DNA of 64,000 nt from Hyphomicrobiaceae bacterium (lineage in GTDB: Bacteria; Pseudomonadota; Alphaproteobacteria; Rhizobiales; Hyphomicrobiaceae). Below are positions 26,902 through 34,314 of the stretch, piece by piece. Below the pieces are notes generated by a model that saw only the letters and a program-made list of their open reading frames with translations, had not been told where the DNA came from and did no database searches. Position 1 is the first letter of the stretch, and the number at the start of each line of letters is the position of its first letter. Where the stretch lies: positions 62,001 to 126,000 of the forward strand of contig JALHMC010000003.1 in NCBI GenBank assembly GCA_022844225.1. Reading direction: 5' to 3'. The translations under genes were made by a program, and so were the position numbers.

Positions 26902-27918
26902 ATGCTATACATTATTTATGCCGCCATTACGGTCGTGATCCTCGGCACGTTCGCGCTGTCGGCCGGGTTCGTACGCGCTCTCTGGAGCGACCGACTGGCC
27001 GGCCTCGTCCTCGACGTTCCCAACGACCGCTCGCTTCACGAGCGCCCGACGCCCCGTACAGGCGGTGTGGGCCTCATGGCCGCGGCGGCGGTCGCTCTGC
27101 TCACGACGCGCACCGGCCCGGGAAGCGTCGTGGTGCCGGCGCTTCTGCTCGCCGCTCTGTTCCTGGTCGACGATATCCGTGGCCTTGGCGTCGGCACCCG
27201 CTTCGCAGCTCAGTTCGCCGCCGCATTCGCCTTTCTTTGGGCGAGCGGGCCCTACCCGTGGCTGCTCTGGCCAGTGCTGGCGTTGGGCATCGTCTGGTCG
27301 GCCAATCTCTATAATTTCATGGATGGCTCGAACGGCCTCGCCGGCGGTATGGCGGTGATCGGTTTCGGTGCCTACGCGCTGGCGGCCCATGGCGCTCATC
27401 CGGCAGCAGGACTCGAGATCGCGCTTCTGTCCGCCATCATTGCGGCCGCCGCAGCGGGGTTCCTCGTCTGGAACTTCGATCCCGCCCGCATCTTCCTCGG
27501 GGACGCCGGCTCGATCCCGCTCGGCTTCATGGCTGCCGCAATCGGCGTCGCGGGCTGGCAGCGCGGGCTCTGGCCTTTCTGGTTCCCCGTACTGGTGTTC
27601 TCGACCTTCATCGCCGACAGCGGCCTGACGCTGGCGAAGCGTCTCGTCCACCGCGAGAACCCGTTCCAGGCGCACCGCTCGCATTACTATCAGCGGCTCA
27701 TCCGCATGGGCTGGAGCCACCGGCGGCTCGCGCTCAACGCCTACCTGCTGATGCTGATGACCGCCGCCAGCGCCGTGGCCTTGCGCGATGCCTCATTGGC
27801 GGTGGCCGGTGTCGCGCTTGCCGGCTGGGCCGCCGCCCTGGCGCTGGTCGCCGCCAAGGTCGACAGCCGTTGGCGCACCTCGGCCGCGCGCCGCCAGTCG
27901 CTCGAGCAGACATCCTGA
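26902..27918 (+). CDS. WecA/MraY-type polyprenyl-phosphate sugar-1-phosphate transferase
   Basis: This 338-residue multi-spanning inner-membrane protein belongs to the PNPT family that starts lipid-linked glycan synthesis by moving a sugar-1-phosphate to undecaprenyl phosphate. The ATG at 26902 follows GAGGG. Catalytic motifs are in place: DD at 90-91 in FLVDDIRG, NLYNFMDGSNG at 135-145, FLGDAGS with Asp201, and the cytoplasmic HIH-like loop AHRSHYYQR (257-265). About 10 hydrophobic helices are visible. No O-antigen or capsule cluster surrounds it, so the sugar and the polymer made are unknown. It resembles WecA/WbpL more than MraY. Confidence 0.9.
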   Translation: MLYIIYAAITVVILGTFALSAGFVRALWSDRLAGLVLDVPNDRSLHERPTPRTGGVGLMAAAAVALLTTRTGPGSVVVPALLLAALFLVDDIRGLGVGTRFAAQFAAAFAFLWASGPYPWLLWPVLALGIVWSANLYNFMDGSNGLAGGMAVIGFGAYALAAHGAHPAAGLEIALLSAIIAAAAAGFLVWNFDPARIFLGDAGSIPLGFMAAAIGVAGWQRGLWPFWFPVLVFSTFIADSGLTLAKRLVHRENPFQAHRSHYYQRLIRMGWSHRRLALNAYLLMLMTAASAVALRDASLAVAGVALAGWAAALALVAAKVDSRWRTSAARRQSLEQTS

Positions 27919-27920
27919 GC

Positions 27921-27946
27921 GCGGCGCCGGCGGGACGCCGAGCCGC
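27921..27946. terminator. Hairpin between convergent genes
   Basis: GCGGC (27921-27925) pairs with GCCGC (27942-27946), and inside it CGGCG pairs with CGCCG around a GGA loop. It lies between the WecA-like gene and the convergent SDR gene. No T tract is present, so its role as a bidirectional terminator is tentative. Confidence 0.3.
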
Positions 27947-27990
27947 TCGAGCCTCAAAGGGCCCGAGCCTCGCGCTTCCGGCTTCGCCTC

Positions 27991-28740
27991 TCAGTACGTT
28001 GCGCGTCCGCCCGAGATGTCGAGCACGCTGCCGGTCGTGAAAGAACAGTCTTCCGACGCCGCGAACGCGATCAGCGCTGCCACCTCTTCGACGGTCACGA
28101 ACCGCGCACGCGGGATTTTCGACAGCATGAAGTCGATGTGCGCCTGTGTGATCTGGTCAAAAATGGCTGTCTTCGCGGCGGCGGGCGTGATGGCGTTGAC
28201 GGAGATGTTCTTTCCCGCCGTCTCCTTGGCCAGGGATTTCGTCAGTCCGATCACACCCGCCTTCGATGCGGAGTAGTGGGCGGCGTTCGGGTTGCCTTCC
28301 TTGCCGGCGATCGAGGCGATGTTGACGATGCGTCCGTAGTCCTGCGCGATCATCCCCGGCACCACGGCCTTGCAACACAGGAACGGTCCGTCGAGGTTGA
28401 TGCGCATGACCTTGCGCCACTCCTCAACGCTGGTCTCCCAGACGGTGGCGTTGGCGCCCGCGATACCAGCATTATTGAGAAGAATATCGATCCGTCCGAA
28501 ATCCTTGATCGTGGCATCCCGCGCCTTCGCGATGGCTGCAAAGTCAGTCACGTCGCAGGCGTAGGCCTTGACAGCCGGACCGATCGCGGCCGCCGTCTTT
28601 TCCGCGAGCTTGATGTCGTGATCCCAGATCGCGACCTTGGCGCCCGACGCGACGAACCGCTCCGTCGCGGCCTTGCCGATTCCCTGTGCGCCCCCGGTCA
28701 CGACGGCGATGCGGTTCTTCAAGTCGATGGCGTTCGGCAT
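27991..28740 (-). CDS. Short-chain dehydrogenase/reductase
   Basis: This 249-residue classical SDR is an NAD(P)-dependent oxidoreductase. The ATG at 28740 is chosen. TGGAQGIG at 15-22 is the cofactor loop, and Asp40 after the second strand suggests NAD preference. NNAG is at 89-92, and the active site is Ser143-Tyr156-Lys160. It ends with the usual DISGG turn. It lies 11 bp downstream of the PhyH-type dioxygenase on the same strand, so they are cotranscribed and may act in sequence, with hydroxylation followed by oxidation of the alcohol. The sequence pattern recalls 3-oxoacyl-ACP and polyol dehydrogenase-type SDRs. The substrate is unknown. Confidence 0.9.
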   Translation of the reverse strand: MPNAIDLKNRIAVVTGGAQGIGKAATERFVASGAKVAIWDHDIKLAEKTAAAIGPAVKAYACDVTDFAAIAKARDATIKDFGRIDILLNNAGIAGANATVWETSVEEWRKVMRINLDGPFLCCKAVVPGMIAQDYGRIVNIASIAGKEGNPNAAHYSASKAGVIGLTKSLAKETAGKNISVNAITPAAAKTAIFDQITQAHIDFMLSKIPRARFVTVEEVAALIAFAASEDCSFTTGSVLDISGGRATY

Positions 28741-28751
28741 GGCGTGGTCTT

Positions 28752-29633
28752 TCACTTCTTTTGTGCGGAGAAAATGGAGTTATAGCCGACCTCGACCCAG
28801 TTTGGCGGCACTGGGCAAGGTCTCGGATCGAGATGCGCCACCGTTGCCGGCACGCCGCGCACGATCTGCCCCGTCTTCCGGGTCGGTGACGGCGGCGGCA
28901 TCCAGGCGAAGGCATCGGCCGAGGAAAATACGAACAAAGGAAGCGCTCTGACGCGTTTCGTCAGATTGGCCCTGGAAGCATGCAACACCCGGCAATGGAT
29001 GGCGATTACGGTTCCCGGACCTCCGAGCATGTCCTCGGTCCGCTCGAGGCCTGCGTCAACGAGGTCGGTGTCGGCGATTGATCCGGTCCAGCGCCCTTGT
29101 CCGTCCCGATGAACATAGAGCGGTCCCTCGTGCGAACCCGGAACGCAGCTGAGCGGGCCTTCGTCATACGTGACCTCGTCCAGATGCACGCCGAGCGTCA
29201 CCAGCGAGTAGTTGGTGTGTGGCCATGCCGTGATGTCCTGATGCCATTTCACGACCTCGCCCGCGCCCGGCCACTTGTAGTTGAGCTTGCTCGAATGGAA
29301 CTTGACGTTGGGGCCGAGAAGATCGGCCGCGATATCCGTCAGGGGGGAGCGGCTGGCGAAGGCCCAGAACTCGGGATGGCGATCGACCAGCGCTTTCAGG
29401 CGACGAACGTGCGGTGTGGTCGAGCTGTGGTTCGGTCCGAGATCGAACACCTCATCGCTGGTGTCGAAGCGGCGGCTCGCGTCGAGAAACTCGTCGGACA
29501 GCTCTCGCAGCCGCTTGATCCAGTCATCGGGGATCGCGTTCGGGATCGCCAAAAAGCCGCGCTCGAAGTATTGGCGCCGCTGGTCTTCTGTGAGGGCGAT
29601 AGCCGGATGGCTCAGGATCTCGGTCGGCGTCAT
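28752..29633 (-). CDS. Phytanoyl-CoA dioxygenase (PhyH) family protein
   Basis: This 293-residue Fe(II)/2-oxoglutarate-dependent oxygenase has the iron ligands His131 and Asp133 in WHQDITAWPH and His218. His218 belongs to the family signature HxSxxNxSxxxR, here with Thr at the second Ser position and Arg229 as the 2-oxoglutarate contact. The CVPGSHEGPL loop is also typical. The family hydroxylates unactivated carbons in substrates such as phytanoyl-CoA, ectoine and halogenated or natural products. It is upstream of, and probably cotranscribed with, an SDR. There is no ectoine or phytol gene nearby, so the substrate is open. Confidence 0.9.
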   Translation of the reverse strand: MTPTEILSHPAIALTEDQRRQYFERGFLAIPNAIPDDWIKRLRELSDEFLDASRRFDTSDEVFDLGPNHSSTTPHVRRLKALVDRHPEFWAFASRSPLTDIAADLLGPNVKFHSSKLNYKWPGAGEVVKWHQDITAWPHTNYSLVTLGVHLDEVTYDEGPLSCVPGSHEGPLYVHRDGQGRWTGSIADTDLVDAGLERTEDMLGGPGTVIAIHCRVLHASRANLTKRVRALPLFVFSSADAFAWMPPPSPTRKTGQIVRGVPATVAHLDPRPCPVPPNWVEVGYNSIFSAQKK

Positions 29634-29759
29634 TGATGGGCTCGCTCATGATTGCAGGTCAATGATCGGCGCGTGAACTGGAAGTTGCAAGCCTGCGCCT
29701 GCGATGCGGCTGTGCGGGCAACGGCGGCAACGGCTCCGGCCCGACCGCCAGCCGACTCC

Positions 29760-30023
29760 TCAGATAGTCAATGCGTACATCGATGCCAGCCATAGGACGA
29801 GGGGCACCAGTCTGATCACAGGGGGCGGTTCGTTGTGGCGGGCGCTTCGAACGATAAAAATCACGGTCGCCGCGGCGAGTCCTCCGAGGATTAGAAGGCC
29901 TGAGAAAAATCCGCAAAGGCCATCGCCGCAGCCCTTGTTCCAATAATCGAGAACTTTCATGGCGGGCAGCGGCAACAGCGCAAATGCGATGGCGACTAAT
30001 GCATTGCACGGCGTTGATCGCAT
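29760..30023 (-). CDS. Small hypothetical membrane protein
   Basis: This protein of about 87 residues is not recognised. It has three hydrophobic segments: an N-terminal one (ALVAIAFALLPLPAM), a middle one (GLLILGGLAAATVIFIV) and a C-terminal one (LVPLVLWLASMYAL). A short loop with two cysteines (KGCGDGLCG) lies between the first and second. The ATG codons at 30026 and 30023 are adjacent, and either could start it. It lies between the PhyH gene and the OtnC-like gene on the same strand. The hydrophobic pattern and codon use suggest a real gene, but no function can be given. Confidence 0.5.
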   Translation of the reverse strand: MRSTPCNALVAIAFALLPLPAMKVLDYWNKGCGDGLCGFFSGLLILGGLAAATVIFIVRSARHNEPPPVIRLVPLVLWLASMYALTI

Positions 30024-30081
30024 CATCGAGCCAGTCCATGCGCCGCAAACGGGTAGGATCGAGCTAGCCAATCAGGTCAGC

Positions 30082-30720
30082 TCAGTCACCGAACCTTTTC
30101 CTCAACTCCGCCACCTGCGCCTCCGTCAGCGCCCGAACCCGCTCGCCGCGCAGCAGCAGGAACAGCTTTGCTGTCTCCTCCAGTTCCTCGACCGCGTCCT
30201 GGGCGGCCGAGAGAGACATTCCCGCGACGACCGGCCCATGGTTGGCGAGCAGCACAGCGTGGTGACGCCCGGCGAGTTTTGCGACGGCTTCGGCCAGCGC
30301 CTCGTCGCCCGGTGGGAAATAAGGCACCAGCGGCAGCGTGCCGATGCGCATTGCATAATAGGCCGTGATCGGCGGCAGGCAGTTCGTGTGATCGACGCCT
30401 TCGAGGCACGATACCGCTACTGAATGTGTCGAGTGGAGATGCACTACGGCTCCCGACGTCGGCCGCTCGCGATACATGCACGTGTGCAGGAACGCCTCCT
30501 TGGTCGGCTTATCGCCGCCGATGTGGCGTCCCGTGGCATCGAGATGCGAGAGACGCGCGGGATCGAGTGTCCCGAGCGATGACCCGGTCGGCGTCATCAG
30601 CCAGCCCCCATCCGGGAGCGCGACCGAGATGTTGCCCGTCGAGCCGTGTGTCAGCCCCCGGTTGAACAGGGATGCGCCCACCCGGCAGATGTCATCAGCA
30701 AGCTTCGTCGCGGTGGTCAT
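30082..30720 (-). CDS. Class II aldolase/adducin family protein, OtnC-like
   Basis: This 212-residue protein has the zinc-dependent class II aldolase fold. The zinc ligands are visible as His94 and His96 in VVHLHSTHS and His161 in LANHGP, with Glu75 in KPTKEAFLH as the acid. The N-terminal phosphate-binding segment GSTGNISV and the block WLMTPTGSSLG are conserved. The sequence resembles OtnC, 3-oxo-tetronate-4-phosphate decarboxylase, more than fuculose or ribulose aldolases. The usual partners otnK, otnI and ltnD are not in the window, so the assignment to that pathway is tentative. The start at 30720 is chosen because upstream in-frame residues do not fit the family. Confidence 0.85.
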   Translation of the reverse strand: MTTATKLADDICRVGASLFNRGLTHGSTGNISVALPDGGWLMTPTGSSLGTLDPARLSHLDATGRHIGGDKPTKEAFLHTCMYRERPTSGAVVHLHSTHSVAVSCLEGVDHTNCLPPITAYYAMRIGTLPLVPYFPPGDEALAEAVAKLAGRHHAVLLANHGPVVAGMSLSAAQDAVEELEETAKLFLLLRGERVRALTEAQVAELRKRFGD

Positions 30721-30804
30721 GGGTCTTCCCGGGCTCAGGCTGTCCTCGGATGCCCTCTTAGGGCATCCGAGGCATTCGCCCAAGTGTCCCCGCGAGTTCC
30801 AGAA

Positions 30805-31089
30805 TCAGGCGGCGGTCGCCGTCGTGGGGTCAATCATCTTCCGCACCTCGGTAATGGTGGTGGCCGGAAAGCCGCTGATCTCAGCGTGTTTTCTGATGAT
30901 GTCTTCGTCTTTGGCCAGATAGACGCAGAACGTCTTGTCGCTAGCGACATAACTTTCCACCCATTGAATGTCCGGCCCGAGCTGACGAAGGACGCTGTTC
31001 GAAGCCCCTGCGGCCTCTCGCAATTGTTCCCGCTCAAAGCTGCCCACCTTTGGAATATTCCGCTCGATGATGAATCTGCGAAGTGTCAT
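30805..31089 (-). CDS. DUF4242 domain protein
   Basis: This 94-residue protein has the DUF4242 pattern: RRFIIERNIPKVG at the start, EQLREAAGAS in the middle, WVESYVASDKTFCVYLA and IIRKHAEISGFPATTITEV at the end. It is a small ferredoxin-like fold. A Streptomyces member (SCO4226) was reported to bind nickel, and others are annotated as gualylate-cyclase-like. The ATG at 31089 follows TGGAGG, which decides the start. It is probably cytoplasmic. It stands between the aldolase gene and the divergent ABC-F gene. The function is not established. Confidence 0.8.
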   Translation of the reverse strand: MTLRRFIIERNIPKVGSFEREQLREAAGASNSVLRQLGPDIQWVESYVASDKTFCVYLAKDEDIIRKHAEISGFPATTITEVRKMIDPTTATAA

Positions 31090-31256
31090 ATGTGCCTCCA
31101 TTCTGAGAGAGCATCTTCGTTCAACGCCAAAAAAATTAACATGCACACGGCTTTGCGCGCCAGCAACGAATAGTCGGTAGTTACCTCGTCTTGGCAGTTC
31201 GTCGGCGGCGTCCGTGCCTCTTCCCTTCCTCCGCCCGACCCACTACACCACGCCTC

Positions 31257-33092
31257 ATGGCAGCCGAGCTTCTCGCCCTCAAGGATATCCACCTCACGTT
31301 CGGGTCGACACCGCTCCTCGAAGGCGCGGACCTGTCAGTCGGCCCGGGCGATCGTATTTGTCTGGTCGGCCGCAATGGGTCGGGCAAATCGACCCTTCTC
31401 AAGATCGCCGCAGGACTGATCGAGCCGGATAGCGGTACGCGCTTCGCCCATCCCGGCGCGCGCATCGCGACGCTCGCTCAGGAGGCAGACCTCTCCGGTC
31501 ATGCGACCACGCTCGACGCGGTGCTGGCCTATCTCGGTGAAACCGACGACGAAGCGCGTGCCCGCGCCCTGCTCGGGGCCCTTGGGTTCACTGGAGCCGA
31601 AGCGACCGACAACCTCTCCGGCGGCGAGACCCGGCGTGTCGCGATCGCGCAGGTGCTTGCCGCGTCGCCGGACGTACTTCTGCTCGACGAGCCCACGAAC
31701 CATCTCGACCTGCCAACCATCGAATGGCTCGAGGCCGAGATCGTCGCTTCCACGGCCGCTATCGTTCTCATCAGCCATGATCGCCGCTTCCTTGAGCGCC
31801 TCACGCGCATCTGCGTCTGGCTGGATCGGGGTCGCGTGGTTCGTCTCGATCAGGGTTTCACCGCCTTCGAAGCATGGCGTGACGACCGTCTCGCACAGGA
31901 GGAACTCGAGCGGCACAAGCTCGACCGAAAGATCGCCCGTGAGAACGAGTGGATGCACGGTGGCGTCACAGCCCGGCGCAAGCGCAATGTGCGTCGCGTG
32001 GCGGAACTCAGAGAGATGCGCCAGCAGCGCGGAGATGCGCGGCCCGTAATCGGCAATGTGCGGATGGAGAGCCAGGATGCAGCGGCCTCCGGCAAGCTCG
32101 TCATCGAGGCGAAGGGTGTTTCCAAGACCTATGACGACCGTCCCATCGTGCGCGATCTTTCGATTCGTATCGCGCGCGGCGATCGTGTCGGTCTGGTCGG
32201 CCCGAACGGCGCCGGAAAGACGACGCTCATCAGCCTTCTGACGGGCGCACTCGAACCCGATACCGGCACGGTCAAGCTCGGTACCAGCCTCGAGATGGTC
32301 ACCCTGGACCAGCGCCGGGAAGAGCTGCGGCCAGACTGGACCATCGCCGACGCGCTGACGGGCGGCCGGGGGGATCAGGTCATCGTCGGCGGCAAGGCGC
32401 GTCACGTTGCCAGCTACATGAAGGATTTCCTGTTCACTCCAGAGCAGATGCGAACGCCGCTCAAGGCGCTTTCGGGCGGCGAACGCGGGCGGCTGATGCT
32501 GGCGCGTGCGCTCGCCAAGCCTTCGAATCTCCTCGTGCTGGACGAGCCAACGAACGACCTCGACCTCGAGACGCTGGACCTTTTGCAGGAACTGCTCGCC
32601 GATTACCAGGGCACAGTGCTGCTCGTCAGTCACGACCGAGATTTCCTCGACCGTATCGTCACCTCCGTTGTCGCGACAGACGGTGATGGTCACTGGACCG
32701 AGTATGCGGGCGGATACACGGACATGCGCGCGCAGCGTCGCGGCAATGACGTGCAGAAGATGGCGACAGGTCGCAAGTCCGGCTCGCAAACGAACGGTGC
32801 GATGGCCGGCGGTGGGGAGCGGGAGCGTGGCTCGCCGACGACTCAGCGCCGAAAGCTATCGTTCAAAGAGAAGCATGCGCTCGACACGCTATCCGCGACG
32901 CTAGCGAGCCTCGAGCGGGAGATCGCTGGCCTCTCCGCACGCCTGGCCGACCCCAGGCTCTTCACATCCGATCCGAAGGCGTTCAAGTCCACGTCCGAAC
33001 GCTTGGCTGCCGCCCAGACCGAGCTGGCTGCCGCCGAGGAGCAATGGCTCGAACTCGAGCTCCTGAAAGAAGAGCTGTCGGCGCGCGATTGA
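31257..33092 (+). CDS. ABC-F family ATPase (Uup-like)
   Basis: This 611-residue soluble protein has two ABC ATPase domains and no membrane segments. Walker A is GRNGSGKST at 38-46, with a second GPNGAGKTT in the C-terminal half. Signature motifs are LSGGETRR and LSGGERGR, and Walker B ends LLDEPTNHLD and VLDEPTNDLD. The linker between the domains is charged. A C-terminal coiled coil (residues about 540-605) is typical of Uup, which binds DNA or ribosomes. ABC-F proteins act on the ribosome in translation or antibiotic protection. The ATG at 31257 is used because the upstream extension is Arg/Pro-rich. Confidence 0.92.
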   Translation: MAAELLALKDIHLTFGSTPLLEGADLSVGPGDRICLVGRNGSGKSTLLKIAAGLIEPDSGTRFAHPGARIATLAQEADLSGHATTLDAVLAYLGETDDEARARALLGALGFTGAEATDNLSGGETRRVAIAQVLAASPDVLLLDEPTNHLDLPTIEWLEAEIVASTAAIVLISHDRRFLERLTRICVWLDRGRVVRLDQGFTAFEAWRDDRLAQEELERHKLDRKIARENEWMHGGVTARRKRNVRRVAELREMRQQRGDARPVIGNVRMESQDAAASGKLVIEAKGVSKTYDDRPIVRDLSIRIARGDRVGLVGPNGAGKTTLISLLTGALEPDTGTVKLGTSLEMVTLDQRREELRPDWTIADALTGGRGDQVIVGGKARHVASYMKDFLFTPEQMRTPLKALSGGERGRLMLARALAKPSNLLVLDEPTNDLDLETLDLLQELLADYQGTVLLVSHDRDFLDRIVTSVVATDGDGHWTEYAGGYTDMRAQRRGNDVQKMATGRKSGSQTNGAMAGGGERERGSPTTQRRKLSFKEKHALDTLSATLASLEREIAGLSARLADPRLFTSDPKAFKSTSERLAAAQTELAAAEEQWLELELLKEELSARD

Positions 33093-33471
33093 TCGCCGCG
33101 ACTGTGTCCACAGTCTCGCGCTGATCGGGATTGATGCTGAAGAGGCCGGTCTCAGCCCGCAGTGCACGCTACGCGAAACCTGACAGCTTGTGCGGAACTG
33201 ATCCCAGCCTCTTAGAAAAGATGGTGCACTAAAACCTGCGCGTGTGCCTATCACAGTTTGTTACGCCACCTTTGTTACAATTTTAAATTGCAATTCATGT
33301 TCATACTTTGGACTGGCATGTGTCATGAGGATCACTAAATCAAAACTAAACATATGAAATACATGAGTTAATTCCGATTTCGTCTGAACTTTCGAGCGCA
33401 CATATTTGACATTGTTCAGCCTCGCTATGTCCTCCCGAATCGCTCAGATTCAACCAGGAGGTGCATAAGCC
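33093..33471. other. AT-rich intergenic region before the nuclease gene
   Basis: The first part contains a perfect hairpin (GACTGTG/CACAGTC, 33100-33115) just after the ABC-F stop, without a T tract. From about 33230 to 33420 the DNA is strikingly AT-rich for this genome. It holds a direct repeat of TTTGTTAC (33257-33264 and 33271-33278) and the perfect palindrome AATTGCAATT (33286-33295). TTGACA occurs at 33406-33411. No gene is visible. It looks like the promoter region of the nuclease gene. Confidence 0.45.
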
Positions 33472-34215
33472 ATGCTGTATGCAACTGTAAAAGATTATAC
33501 AACCCGGGCAACCCTCAGTGTCGCCCTGGCGGTCGCCGTCGTTGCGTTTCTCACGAGCATCGACAGTTCTGACGCTCGTCAGCCGCCCCTGACGGCTCGC
33601 GGCCACGCGACCCTTTCCGGACTGGCCGATGCGATTGATGGCGACACCCTGCTCGTCGGTGGCATCCGCGTTCGTCTCGAAGGAATCGATGCGCCCGAGT
33701 CCGAGCAACTCTGCCGATTGGCCAACGGCCAAGACTGGCGTTGCGGCGTCGAGGCGCATCGTGCCCTGGGACGTCTCGTGGCTGGAGCCATCGTGAGGTG
33801 TGAGGAACGGGGGCTCGACAAGTACAAGCGCGTCCTCGGCGTATGCCGGGTTGGCGACGTGGATATCAACGCTGCAATGGTCCGTCGAGGGTTGGCCTGG
33901 GCGTTCGTCCGGTACTCGCGGAGCTACGTCCAAGTGGAGGCCGATGCGCGAGCGGCGCGCGCAGGGATCTGGTCCGGTACGGCTCAGCCTCCATGGGACT
34001 ACAGGGCCGCGAGGTGGAGCGCAGCGGAATCGGGTACCGACGCCCCCAAAGGCTGCCCGATCAAGGGTAACGTCACGGCCAACGGCCGCATCTATCATTT
34101 GCCGTGGAGCCCGTGGTACCGGCGCATCCGCATGGACCAAGCGAAGGGCGAGCGCTGGTTTTGTTCAGAGGACGAAGCGATCGCTGCTGGTTGGCGTGCG
34201 GCCCGGGCTCATTGA
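33472..34215 (+). CDS. Secreted thermonuclease-family (SNase-like) protein
   Basis: This 247-residue protein starts at the ATG at 33472 after a strong AGGAGG. A hydrophobic N-terminal segment (LSVALAVAVVAFL) suggests export or membrane anchoring. The staphylococcal-nuclease fold follows: the calcium-binding DGDTLLVGGIRVRLEGIDAPE, then the AHRALGRLV helix and the RVLGVCRVGDVDINAAMVRRGLAWAF block. The active-site Arg in RVRLEG, the Glu in DAPE and a later Arg appear present. After about residue 180 there is an extra C-terminal module with two cysteines (CPIKGN and WFCSEDEA), which resembles extensions seen in other Hyphomicrobiales nucleases and may be disulphide-linked. It sits behind an AT-rich promoter region. 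Confidence 0.85.
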   Translation: MLYATVKDYTTRATLSVALAVAVVAFLTSIDSSDARQPPLTARGHATLSGLADAIDGDTLLVGGIRVRLEGIDAPESEQLCRLANGQDWRCGVEAHRALGRLVAGAIVRCEERGLDKYKRVLGVCRVGDVDINAAMVRRGLAWAFVRYSRSYVQVEADARAARAGIWSGTAQPPWDYRAARWSAAESGTDAPKGCPIKGNVTANGRIYHLPWSPWYRRIRMDQAKGERWFCSEDEAIAAGWRAARAH

Positions 34216-34264
34216 CGCCATCAACTTAAGGCGATGGTCGGGTACTGGCGGCCGTCCGACAAGG

Positions 34265-34308
34265 GTGGAAGGGGGTAAAGCGCTGTTGCAGGCTTCACTC
34301 CCTTCCGC
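34265..34308. terminator. Hairpin between convergent nuclease and monooxygenase genes
   Basis: GTGGAAGGGGG (34265-34275) pairs with CTCCCTTCCGC (34298-34308), an 11-bp stem with two GU pairs and a 22-base loop. It lies between two convergent genes and could serve either strand. No T tract is present. Confidence 0.4.
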
Positions 34309-34314
34309 CGCTCG

